From a virus, in IMG/VR virus record IMGVR_UViG_3300025282_000221, positions 1-25,229 of that record: DNA of 25,229 nucleotides; one strand, given 5' to 3'. This document shows positions 1 through 9,600 of this stretch, piece by piece. The notes beneath the pieces are model-generated. The model did no database searches and was not told where the DNA came from. It saw only the letters and a program-made list of their open reading frames with translations. How positions within the stretch are numbered: position 1 is the first letter of the stretch; each line of letters begins with the position of its first letter. The translations under genes were made by a program, and so were the position numbers.

Positions 1-1037
1 GCCTGTTCACTTACTCCAGTAATTCTATATTTTTCTAGAACAGCCTTAACTTTCTTGGTAGTAAAGCCCATAGAAGATTTCATTAAGTTTGTATTTTCAT
101 AAACAAATATTTTAAAGAGAGTATTTCCAAAAACTACCATATCATCTGTTGTTATATCTGCATCAAAGTTTTTATTAAGTTCATCTAGTACTGCTCTACC
201 CTTATCTGACAGCCAATAATTACGCCATGCAGGTAAACCTCCGCCGTATAATGTACGCAATGGTCCAACCTTAAAGAAGTCTCTTATAGCCTCAAACTTA
301 CTTGTATCCTCAAGATTATCTAGATCAGTAACTAATTCTTCTTCTGTACGTCCTGATTCTAAGCCAGCCTTATTATATAGAGTAACAAACTTATTAAGAA
401 TATTCTTATCCAAATGTGTATCTGACATATTATTGTCACTATTTAGAGCAACCTGTGCAATAAAAGTACCTGATGTTATATAGCGATCCTCTAAATCTAC
501 TACCCATTTAGATTCATCTGCTAATTCTTGAGCAAATTTAATTAGTTCTTCTTGTGTATGAGATAATAAAGTAAATAAATGTAAACCTTGGAATTTTTGA
601 TCTTCATAATTATATGTACTCAATGCTTCCGAAGGAGTCTTAGCAGCTTTTTCAAGTTCTAAACCTTGATTCATCATAAGACTTAAGAAATCAGTATCAA
701 ATTCTCTAGTCCTCAACTCTGGAAGAATTCTAAGTAATGTAATAATCCACCCTAAGTTAGATAATGGAACAGCTGTCGGATTTCCTGTAGTAAGCTTAGT
801 ACTATGTCTTTTTGTTTCACGATCATATTGTCCTAAATAAGACTGACCCGATAGAACACCATCATGAATAAATTTAGCTAAGATTATAGGGGTATCTAAA
901 AGTATTTCATACATTGCATCTCTATGTTCTGAGTGTGTTAATAGAGGTGCTAAGAATGTTTTATTAGAAATATAAGGAACAGTACGAGTAGGAGGAAATC
1001 TTCCAGTATAATTTATTTCAGCAGCTTTTCTAGTTGA
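1..1037 (-). other. Single-subunit RNA polymerase catalytic region within the giant protein (T7/N4 superfamily, incomplete)
   Basis: Residues about 1880-2224 of the giant protein. In order: N1888-Y-T-G-R1892, matching the [D/T]xxGR motif (T7 D421-R425); an AKTP...YEDQ...F segment near 2015-2035 resembling T7's AKSP...AEQD...F; a motif A-like strand and turn with D2063 then S2068-G2069, one residue longer than T7 D537-GSCSG; and motif B, R2131xxxK2135xxxxxxxY2143-G2144, with spacing identical to T7 R627/K631/Y639-G640. Downstream of motif B, YG followed by five residues, then an aromatic residue and Arg (YGGGLPAWR), mirrors T7 YGSKEFGFR. Motif C (HDS-like) should lie about 150-300 residues further on, beyond the window. 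Motif A is the weakest match because of the extra residue. Multi-subunit-type or crAss-type polymerases do not carry this set of motifs. Confidence 0.83.
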
Positions 1038-4000
1038 CTTACCTTTATTCCACTCTACTATCATTTCTTCAGTTATTGGTATACTTAAAGCAAAGCGTTG
1101 GCGGTTTCTAGTTACCTCATCTTCAATTACTCGCAGTAGTTCATGATCACGTCGGGGCGCAAATGAAGTCATATCTCCTGTAATTGGCACAAGTAAAATA
1201 GTACTTTCACCTGAAACTTCTTCGAACTCAGTACTTACTAACTTAGCTTGTTCTTCGATTGAGAAAGTATCGTCCTCTAAGGCTCGTCTACTTACTCGCT
1301 TATAAGCAATACCAGGAACCATTCCAGCTACTCTGTCAATTATATCTCCACCTAAATCTTGAGAAGTTCTATAGCCGCGATTACCATTACCCATATCGGC
1401 AATAGTCATATTCCTAATAGCAAAGTAACTATTTAGTTTTTTATTTAGATCAGCAGCTTGAATATTACCAGCAGAATCAGGATTTGGTAAACCTATTTCT
1501 AGTCGTATTCTTTCTTGAATCCTACCACTAAGTTGATTATATCTTTGCATAGCTGCTTCATAAGTATCTTCTAAAAATGTATGTTCTGATACATATGTAA
1601 TTGTATCTCCACGCTTTTTCTTAAAGCCATTACCATGTATTTTTTTATTTGTTCCAAATTCTTCTATATCTAATTTAGATGAGGCTTCCAGTAGCATTGT
1701 AGCTATTCCATGAGCTCTATAGATACTATACTCAGAGTTAGGATCAATTGGATTTTTAAGATCGGCAAGAACCCTATTCGCTGTATCTTGCATTACTACT
1801 CTAGTAGTTTCAGTAGTTTTAGTAAGAAGGTGTAGAATCTGAGTTATAACCAAATCTATATTAAAAACAGAATCTTCTATATCTAAAAAAGGAAATACAT
1901 TATTATTAGGATCTCTTCCAGCCTCTTCAAAAGTTTCTTGAATATTAAGCCATCGTATCCTAGAAGGAAGAGAATCTTTTAATAAGCTGTATGAAATTAA
2001 TCTATCCTCAGTAATAATACTCGTTCGTTTTTCTATAAAGTCTAGTCTATTGGCATACTTTCGTAGTTGAGTACTAAGTGTACTTAAGTTTGAAATATTT
2101 ACAGGATCAAATTCTCCATCAGCTATTTTTTTTAGTCGTTCTTCTTTGGTAATTCTTAGTTTAGGACGATAGCTACTATCAATATCTGTAACGAGCGTTT
2201 TATCGCTATTCGTAATAAACTCATTAAGACTTCTAATTTCCCCATGACTTAACATAATATTCCTAACCCTAAGTTTACCTAGTTCATCCGTTAGTTTCTG
2301 TTTATACTTCTTAAAATATGGTTCAAGTTCGTCAAAGGTATATGCCCTATCTTTCCCATACTTAGCAACAATCCTATTTATTAATCCTGTATTACGTATC
2401 AACTCCTGTAATGTACCAAGATTTGCGGTTGTATGATCTGGATCTTTCCACCAACTATCCCATACTAAGTCTGCATTTTTTATTGCTTGTTTCTTATCGT
2501 CTTGAACTTGACGTAATTCGGTAAAGTCTTGAATTGTTACATAGTTACCTACTCTATTACGCACTGTTGCAATAGCGTTTTGTGCTTCAACTTGGTTTTT
2601 TGATGTACTAGATTTCTGTGTCGTAACCTGTAAATCTTTAGCTCTCTTTTCATATTTCTTTGCTAATTTATGACTTGCATGGATATTCTTATTTCTCTTT
2701 TGTTGTATCTTCTTGTTAAGTTTACTTACTCTCTTTGGTGTAGTAGCACCTTTTTCCTTCCCAGTGAATATTCCTTTCGTTCTTATACCATATTTATTTT
2801 CAAGATTACTTAATCTTGTATCTACTGATTCTTTTTTATTCTGAATAGATTTAGAGACTGTAGAACTAATTTTATCCCCTGTGATAGTAGTAACAATTTT
2901 GGAGGGATTTATTGATATAGGAGATTGTAGATTAGCTATTGGTGTAAAGTTTTGAGGTGTATTAATCTGGTAGTCTACAAGTACAGGAAGAACAGTAACC
3001 TTATTCGCGTCTATACCATATTGATTTTTTAAAAGTATTCTATATAGAGAGAGTTGCTTGGTCCACTTCTCGTTATCTGACATACCAAACTTTGTACTTG
3101 TAAGATAATCAAGAGTCTTTTTGGTTTTTATATCTATAATTTCAACAGTCTTATTAGCATCATCTACAACCAGCAAATCAACAGTTCCTGCTATACCTAA
3201 TTCATCACTATGTACAACAATATTCTTAGCCAGGATTCTTTTTCCTGCTCCTTCTATCTCACTCTTTAATTCATTCAGTTGTTTAACATAGTTATTAAAC
3301 TCTTCTTCGCTCTCAATATAAGGAGTACCATCGTCATTGACATATTCTGCATATGGTTTTACTTCTCCTGTTATATATACAGGAGCTACTTCCCCAGTTA
3401 ATCTATTATTAAACTCAACGCCAGCTTTAGATAAATCATGAGCATCCGACAACCATCTACGTATTGGAGATTCTGTAATAATCGCCTCGGGATTTATATT
3501 AGTTTGTATATACATGTTAAAATCAAACAGGGTCCTTTTTCCCTTCGATACATCTTCAGCCCAGGTTCGCAACATCTTCGCTTGTAAGTCTGTTATGAGT
3601 CCTTGCCTCAGAGCAGAATCTATATTTGCAATTAGACCGCCTGGTGAATGATTCTCCTTCATCTCCACCAGCTCTTTCTTGTTCTTTAGTTCTTTTGTTA
3701 GTTTTTCTACAGGTTCAGCTGGTGTTTCTTTTAACGGAGTACCCTTTTTATCTCCTGATAGAACATCTCTAGCAATTGTATCGAGATTTGTTCCTACTGT
3801 AGCACCATTTTTCACAGCTTGCGTCATTTCTGGAGCAGAAGCAATTACATCTGTAACACGAGTAAATTGTTGACTTGGATCATTTCTATTTACATAGACT
3901 GTTTCATCATTTGAAAGCTGTATTACCTGTGCTGCACCTTGAAGTTTTTCAATACTCTCTTGGAAGCTTGATCGCTTTTCAGTAGATTCTTCCTCATTAA

Positions 4001-6674
4001 GAAGTTGCTTAACATTCTCCTCATCTTCATTAAGTTCTTGTTCTATTTGATTAGCGGGTTCTTCACTCATCTCCTTCTTAAGTGCATCTCCTTGTTCCTT
4101 AACCTCCACAGCGTCTTTTAGGACGCTAACATGTGCTTTACTACTAGCTAAGTCTGCATCTTTTAGTGCTTGATTTACTGCATCAGCAGCTTTTAAAACT
4201 TCTACACCTTCTTCTGTATTTACCTCTACAAGATCTTCTATTGTTGAAATTGGTACAGTTCCCCATCCTATAAACTCGCTCTCTATAGCATCCATATGCA
4301 CAATTGATCTAGCTATATTAAGAATCTCAAGTGTGGCTGAATCTTGTATTTTAGAAGGATCAATATTTTCTACTACTTCTTTGATATTTTGTAGTGATTC
4401 TTCTACATTACCCTGAGCCTCTAATATTTGTTTTCTTAAAGCTGCCTTACTTTGATTCCCTTTAATATCTAATGCCTTTGCTATTAGCCTAAGTTCTTTT
4501 ATAGCATCAATACTTTCTAGGGTTTCTTCACTATATCTAGGTCGAGTTACATTTTTAACATCGTTATCAAGTTCCTTAAGAGCATTAATAACAGTTGTAT
4601 CATGTTCACTTCTAAGACTTATCCGATGATCGCCTATTGCAACAATTGCAGGTTTACCATCTCCGTGTTTACTATGCCAGTCAGCCAATGATGTTCCTGC
4701 TATTTCTACCTTTTCTCTTACTATTTTTACCTGTTCCATTACTGTCTCTTGAGCTGGTCCAAATATCTCTAAACCTGCTGCATCAAGAGCTTCTATCTTA
4801 TTTTCAAAACTAGCTTCCTCCCAATCAATCTTTTCTTTTGCTAGATCTATAACCCTAGTATCATTTACAAGTAACTCTGGTGACTCCGTAGTAGCTTCAC
4901 TAATAATATTCGCAAGAGTAAGAGTCGATTCACCTGCTTCTTGCCTTGCTACTAACTTATTCTTAAGAGTGGTATAATTTCTTGCAGTAGTTAAAACTCT
5001 TTCTACCTGTGTTGATGAGGTAGGATCTAGTGTCCCTAGAGCTACACCAATTGCAGCTATAGTATCCTCAACGGTTACTGGTTTTCCTGTATCGTCTTGT
5101 ATCTGTAGTTGCTTTGTTACCACTTCTCCCATTATATCTACCATTGCTGGAGTCATATCTTGTCCTGGTGGGAGAACAAGATTCCACAAATATACTATAT
5201 CTTCTCCTTCAAGATTTAAATCTGTACCTTCAAGTAAATTTAAAGAATTTTCCAATCTACTTGTTGCGATTGTAGCAGTAAGTTCAATTTCTAATATATC
5301 GGCTCTAGTTTCTGTAGATTTTAATATATGAGCCGCTACTTTAATACCCTCTCGTATATTTGAAGGAAGTTTTATACGTCTTGGCATAGTTTTATTGCCT
5401 ACCCAGATACCTAGTCTGGTACCTAATCCAGCAACTTCTCCACCTACTGATGTAATCTTACCAATTGCTGGATTTATTCCAGGCGACAGAAGAGCTTCTA
5501 CCCAGGCTTCTGTCCATATCTTTCCAATATCATATTCTTGCATTATTCCATAATCTATTTTAGTCATTTGGCTACTTGTTTCAGCTAGACCACCTGTCAA
5601 TAGTCCTTCACCTGCATTTGCCCATAATAGTGCACGGAGTGGATTAAAATTCTGCACTCCCTTCTGACCCGTAGCTCCAAGTAAATGAGCTGGTAGATTA
5701 GAAGGAAGCCATCGACCAACCCTTCTAACCTTATTTGCTCTAGATGTTCTAACAGCAATTCTAGCCATATTAGCCCAACGTTTAAGGTTAAAACCTACTG
5801 CTGCCCCTGCTGCAACACCACCTATTCCCCCTGTTGCTGCAGTAAGGGCTAAGATTGCTGCTGTTTCTCCTGCCATATCGGGATCATTTGCTATTGCTTT
5901 TACAAAATTCCATACATTTGATGAAAGATGCTTAGCAGTTCCAGATGTTTCATCACTCCATAACATAGACTGTACTATATAATTATCTTGGATTAGTGTA
6001 TTTGCTCTATAGAACCATTCATCTGCATTTCTAGCTCCCTTAAACCAATCCTTATCACCGCCTAGTTCTGAAATCCGCATCATATATGTGGGTAGCGTTT
6101 CCCACATTTTCTCATATAGAGTTAGTGCATCATAATCAGGATGTGGTTCTTCAAGAAAAAGATCAGCAGGTGCTCTCCCCCATTTTGTGAACATGGGCTC
6201 AATATGTAAAGCTGGATTTTTTAATACATTAATACCAGCAGCCCATCCCATATAGTTATTTATGTATTCTTTCTTTTCTTCACTCAAACTAGCCCAATCT
6301 AGATCAGTACCTTTAAGATCTGCTCTATTCGCAAATATCTTTAATGCTGTATCTTGTTGGGCACCTACATGTTTTGACGTAAAACCAGCCCAATAATCTT
6401 TTTGAATACCCATATCTAAACCTTGGAGATAACTCATTGGAGCAAGTATCATTTCCCCTGTCTCAATATCAATACGTTCTGCTAAATAGGGATCCATATC
6501 TTCTGTAAAGCCACCTTCATCTTGTACCTCTAGCTCTGAAAACCAGTCCGATCTTAATCTTCGCGATGCTGCATCGTTTGACCATCGTTCTAATGGATGC
6601 ATTCCAGATGGTTCAGGTCCTATACGAACCCAATCTTCTGGATGCCTTACAGGCTTATGTGTGTATATACTCAT
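1..6674 (-). CDS. Giant virion protein with PD-(D/E)XK nuclease and single-subunit RNA polymerase (partial, C-terminus off window)
   Basis: The frame opens at ATG 6674 behind AAGGAG and stays open for 2224 codons to the left edge, so the C-terminus is missing. I translated it by hand. Visible layout: a Trp-rich N-terminal part; a Gly/Ala-rich hydrophobic stretch at about 266-296 that could enter a membrane; a long charged helical region (about 400-900); a RecB-like nuclease fold (about 930-1240); a very basic stretch (about 1295-1345); and a single-subunit RNA polymerase region with motifs at 1888-1892, about 2063-2070 and 2131-2144. It is the last of a run of virion genes, where T7 encodes its ejected core proteins gp15 and gp16. 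Known comparison: phage N4 packages and injects a giant single-subunit polymerase (gp50, about 3500 aa). Inference: this protein is packaged, enters the cell with the DNA, and transcribes early genes. The nuclease role is unknown. The start overlaps nothing, and the upstream stop is fused to its ribosome binding site (TAAGGAG). Confidence 0.93.
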   Translation of the reverse strand, partial: MSIYTHKPVRHPEDWVRIGPEPSGMHPLERWSNDAASRRLRSDWFSELEVQDEGGFTEDMDPYLAERIDIETGEMILAPMSYLQGLDMGIQKDYWAGFTSKHVGAQQDTALKIFANRADLKGTDLDWASLSEEKKEYINNYMGWAAGINVLKNPALHIEPMFTKWGRAPADLFLEEPHPDYDALTLYEKMWETLPTYMMRISELGGDKDWFKGARNADEWFYRANTLIQDNYIVQSMLWSDETSGTAKHLSSNVWNFVKAIANDPDMAGETAAILALTAATGGIGGVAAGAAVGFNLKRWANMARIAVRTSRANKVRRVGRWLPSNLPAHLLGATGQKGVQNFNPLRALLWANAGEGLLTGGLAETSSQMTKIDYGIMQEYDIGKIWTEAWVEALLSPGINPAIGKITSVGGEVAGLGTRLGIWVGNKTMPRRIKLPSNIREGIKVAAHILKSTETRADILEIELTATIATSRLENSLNLLEGTDLNLEGEDIVYLWNLVLPPGQDMTPAMVDIMGEVVTKQLQIQDDTGKPVTVEDTIAAIGVALGTLDPTSSTQVERVLTTARNYTTLKNKLVARQEAGESTLTLANIISEATTESPELLVNDTRVIDLAKEKIDWEEASFENKIEALDAAGLEIFGPAQETVMEQVKIVREKVEIAGTSLADWHSKHGDGKPAIVAIGDHRISLRSEHDTTVINALKELDNDVKNVTRPRYSEETLESIDAIKELRLIAKALDIKGNQSKAALRKQILEAQGNVEESLQNIKEVVENIDPSKIQDSATLEILNIARSIVHMDAIESEFIGWGTVPISTIEDLVEVNTEEGVEVLKAADAVNQALKDADLASSKAHVSVLKDAVEVKEQGDALKKEMSEEPANQIEQELNEDEENVKQLLNEEESTEKRSSFQESIEKLQGAAQVIQLSNDETVYVNRNDPSQQFTRVTDVIASAPEMTQAVKNGATVGTNLDTIARDVLSGDKKGTPLKETPAEPVEKLTKELKNKKELVEMKENHSPGGLIANIDSALRQGLITDLQAKMLRTWAEDVSKGKRTLFDFNMYIQTNINPEAIITESPIRRWLSDAHDLSKAGVEFNNRLTGEVAPVYITGEVKPYAEYVNDDGTPYIESEEEFNNYVKQLNELKSEIEGAGKRILAKNIVVHSDELGIAGTVDLLVVDDANKTVEIIDIKTKKTLDYLTSTKFGMSDNEKWTKQLSLYRILLKNQYGIDANKVTVLPVLVDYQINTPQNFTPIANLQSPISINPSKIVTTITGDKISSTVSKSIQNKKESVDTRLSNLENKYGIRTKGIFTGKEKGATTPKRVSKLNKKIQQKRNKNIHASHKLAKKYEKRAKDLQVTTQKSSTSKNQVEAQNAIATVRNRVGNYVTIQDFTELRQVQDDKKQAIKNADLVWDSWWKDPDHTTANLGTLQELIRNTGLINRIVAKYGKDRAYTFDELEPYFKKYKQKLTDELGKLRVRNIMLSHGEIRSLNEFITNSDKTLVTDIDSSYRPKLRITKEERLKKIADGEFDPVNISNLSTLSTQLRKYANRLDFIEKRTSIITEDRLISYSLLKDSLPSRIRWLNIQETFEEAGRDPNNNVFPFLDIEDSVFNIDLVITQILHLLTKTTETTRVVMQDTANRVLADLKNPIDPNSEYSIYRAHGIATMLLEASSKLDIEEFGTNKKIHGNGFKKKRGDTITYVSEHTFLEDTYEAAMQRYNQLSGRIQERIRLEIGLPNPDSAGNIQAADLNKKLNSYFAIRNMTIADMGNGNRGYRTSQDLGGDIIDRVAGMVPGIAYKRVSRRALEDDTFSIEEQAKLVSTEFEEVSGESTILLVPITGDMTSFAPRRDHELLRVIEDEVTRNRQRFALSIPITEEMIVEWNKGKSTRKAAEINYTGRFPPTRTVPYISNKTFLAPLLTHSEHRDAMYEILLDTPIILAKFIHDGVLSGQSYLGQYDRETKRHSTKLTTGNPTAVPLSNLGWIITLLRILPELRTREFDTDFLSLMMNQGLELEKAAKTPSEALSTYNYEDQKFQGLHLFTLLSHTQEELIKFAQELADESKWVVDLEDRYITSGTFIAQVALNSDNNMSDTHLDKNILNKFVTLYNKAGLESGRTEEELVTDLDNLEDTSKFEAIRDFFKVGPLRTLYGGGLPAWRNYWLSDKGRAVLDELNKNFDADITTDDMVVFGNTLFKIFVYENTNLMKSSMGFTTKKVKAVLEKYRITGVSEQ
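2955..3887 (-). other. PD-(D/E)XK (RecB-like) nuclease domain within the giant protein
   Basis: Residues about 930-1240. An opening RVTDVI segment (939-944) is followed by G961-T962-NLD, the usual RecB-type GT-x-x-[H/D] helix start. The core reads GIAGTVDLL with D1166, then EIIDIKTKK with D1181 and K1183, then Q1207-LSLY1211. This is the D, D-x-K, QxxxY order of the RecB/AddB/Cas4-like branch of the PD-(D/E)XK superfamily. The glutamate that often lies about 15 residues before the first Asp appears to be replaced (a Lys-Asn pair occupies that area), but the metal-binding D, D and K are present, so activity is plausible. The fold usually cuts DNA. Whether it acts on host DNA, on competing phage DNA, or only binds nucleic acid cannot be told from sequence. 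Confidence 0.82.
5787..5879 (-). other. Hydrophobic Gly/Ala-rich segment of the giant protein (possible membrane insertion)
   Basis: Residues about 266-296 form a run of Ala, Gly, Ile, Leu, Val and Thr with almost no charge, flanked by acidic residues before it and a basic stretch (around NLKRW) after it. The stretch is long enough to cross a membrane once. Ejected core proteins of T7-type phages are known to enter or cross the cell envelope, so a membrane role fits, but a buried helical hairpin in the capsid is equally possible. Confidence 0.45.
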
Positions 6675-6688
6675 TAATTATTTGCTCC

Positions 6689-9600
6689 TTAATAGCCCGG
6701 TATCAGATATTTATGGGGGTATGGTTTACGCTTCTTTGGTTGGACTATTACTCCCTTTAGATCTTCATCTGCAAGAGTCCAATCATTAATTATCCAGGTT
6801 CTTCCTAGTGCTCTTTTTCCTTTTGCCCTTAGAAAGAAGTTACCTGGATCATCTATAACCCGTGAACTCATACTAGTAACAAATCTAGGATTACCTCTAT
6901 GTCCTGCTATAACCGAAGGATCTATAGGATCTGTATCAGGTGCAAAAGCCATATAAAGACCTTGATCTCTTTTTCCTAATGCCTGTGGACTATACCAATC
7001 TTGAAACTTTTCAATCATGAATTTATTTCCTATTCCATTTCCACTTTTCCAAGTTTGGCTAAGATACTCAACACACTCAGCATGATAATCTATCATTGTT
7101 TTCTCTGGATCTATTTCATTTCTTAAGACAAAAGAAATCATACTATCTATGTCACCACGGTTCATAGTATCAGTGAAGGTGCCTTTTTCTGGAAAGTTTC
7201 TTCTTAGGACAGTTCTAATCTTATCCTTAGTCATCTGTAATGCACCATTATTCATATATGACGGCAGTTTATTCCATCTATCAAATGTTGCTACTCCTGA
7301 ATCAGGATTATCTGCAGTGCCTCCTACCCAACCCGTACCATCAAAAGTAGGAGTATAAGGCGCAAGAATAACATCTAGTTCTTTGCGACTCTCAATCCAG
7401 TCTCCGGGCATAAATGTTATACCCCTATGATGAAGCATGATATCAGTCAAGGACATTATATTATTTATATTCATACCTCCACCACGCTCTTGATTCCATA
7501 AAGCTGCTGCTATTGTTGCACTAGTAAATGCATTTCTTACCATTTCTTCTTTACCTAGTAACCTCAAAGCATACGATAATTTTGCATCCTCTTCAGTTAT
7601 ATTCTTAGGAATCCATGACTCAGTTGTTCCATCTTCGAGTCGCAACCTAAGATACCCTTCTATACCTCTTAATAACTCTTCCCGTGTCTCTTCCCAAGTA
7701 AGACTTGGATCTATTGCTCCAATTGATCGCATAGTTATTACAAACTCATCTAATGAAGTTGCTCCTAAAGCTTCTATACGTTCTTGTCTCTCAGTCCCGA
7801 ATTTTGGAATCTCAATATCAAGTGGATCATAATCTCCCTTTATTTTCCACGCCATAGATAGGTTTAAATCTTGTATAGCATTAGATTGAGTACTATGAAG
7901 TACTTTGTCTATATCTGAAACAGAACTAAGACGAGTAACTCCTAGCAGTAAGGAATAGAATTCTTTTTGGTGATTATCAATCCAGTTTGCATAGCTACGT
8001 GCACTCGCTTGCGACAGACCAGGACCCCATTCTTCACCCATAACAGGAAAAAGAAGTTCTAACATCGTAGCAAGTTCTCCTGATACTCCCTCTCTTCTAA
8101 GTACATCCCCAAGTACATTTTCATCATTTCGCTTTCTACCTCCTACTGCAATACCCATTAAAAAGTTAAAGGCACCCTCAACCTGTGATTGTTTAGTAGG
8201 ATCTTCTTCTTCTTCTGCTTCGTCTAATCTTTGCATAATACCCATAGCTATTTGTAGTTTATTACGGAATGCTCTAGGAGGTTCTCCCCCACTTTCCCAG
8301 TGAATTAGATGTTCACCATATGTTATACCAATGAACCGTTCCATGTAAGCATTAGAAAAATTAGAATAGTTTCCTGAAGCTAGTATGGATTCAAACTCTT
8401 CCCAAGATCTTGGAATAGGTATACCTTCCATTGAAATCCCAGCCTGTCCTAACTCATTTTCTAACCCACTTAGATAATCAATATAAGCACCCCTAAATGA
8501 GTCTCTTTGTGTTTGTATGCCAGTAAAGTTAGGATTTTGAGCAGCTGTATAAGCGATTTGATCTCCCTCTATAATCTTATTAAAGTAATTATCGTTTGTA
8601 GTATGAGTCCACCCAGAATTAGCTTTAGAAGATGCATCATCAATAGACATCATATCGTTATTAAGAGATGAAGAAGAATTACTACGGTCTATTAAGGAAT
8701 TTCCTACTCGTTCAAACTCAAGAAAATGATTCTCTTGTTCTAAAGTCATTCTATCATTAATAAAATCAGAGACTAGCTGTTGGTGAGAAGTATAGTCTGT
8801 ACCATGCCACTCATTAAAGTTTTTAACTGTTGCCCACATTACATTCTGTCGAGTAATACCAGCTGTAATATCTCTATTTTCATACGCTTTTATTTTATTA
8901 TCAAGATATACAATTCTTCTTTTTCTCTCTTCTTCTGAGTATTGGGATACACGACTATATATTGGATCTTCTTGTAAGCGTCTCATTATATCAAATCGCC
9001 TTTGTCTCTCTTCTAACTCTAGTCTCTCTTCATTTGCCTCTTCTTCTGTTATCTCTCCTGCTTCTTCAGCTTCATCTATATTTTCCATTTGTCGAGAGAG
9101 TTGTTCTTCTAGGGGTATGTCTGGATCAAATCCCTCTTCTTCGGGTAAAAGACTTACTGTCATCCCCTCTGGAAAATCAGATGGAAATTCACCTTCAGTC
9201 ATAACATTAGGATCAGGAATAAAGGAAGACATATCACGGAATATTTCAGGAGCTAAATCTTTATAAGGCAATCCATTAGCTTCGAAGTCTTGTATATCCC
9301 AACCATAATCTTGCACTAGTTCATAAGCAATATGTCCTCTTTCTTCAGCTCCCATTGCTTTATCAAAAGATGAAATCAAATGAGTTTTCCTTATTTCCTG
9401 CTGTTCTAATCCTGTATAGTTAGCTATCTCATCTAATAATTCTTCTTTCATTTCTTCAGTTACTTCAGGATATGGTATCTTTTTATTAGGCGGCTCAATT
9501 ACTCTTGGTGCTTCTTCTCCTAATTGTTGATAGCCTTCTTCTAGAGCACCCATTACTTCTGGATCCTCCATTCCAGGCATACTATGTTGACCATTACCCA

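Noticed and set aside
1-1037. crAss-like or multi-subunit type RNA polymerase.
   Set aside because: The visible motifs (xxxGR, motif B RxxxKxxxxxxxYG) are those of the single-subunit family; I saw no double-psi-barrel DxDxD signature in the translated part.
1-6674. A 6.6-kb stretch that could be taken as lacking a complete gene.
   Set aside because: Hand translation of the minus strand from ATG 6674 gives an unbroken frame to the edge; it is one gene cut by the window, not a noncoding region.
1-6674. Calling the giant protein an orthologue of N4 gp50.
   Set aside because: Only the polymerase signatures agree. The nuclease domain and the T7-like surroundings differ, so shared ancestry of the whole protein is not shown.
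8962-9204. Plus-strand frame rich in Leu, Ser and Val that could look like a small membrane protein.
   Set aside because: It is the reverse reading of the Glu-rich coiled-coil part of the 1052-aa gene (Glu codons read backward give Leu, Ser and Phe). It has no ribosome binding site or context.
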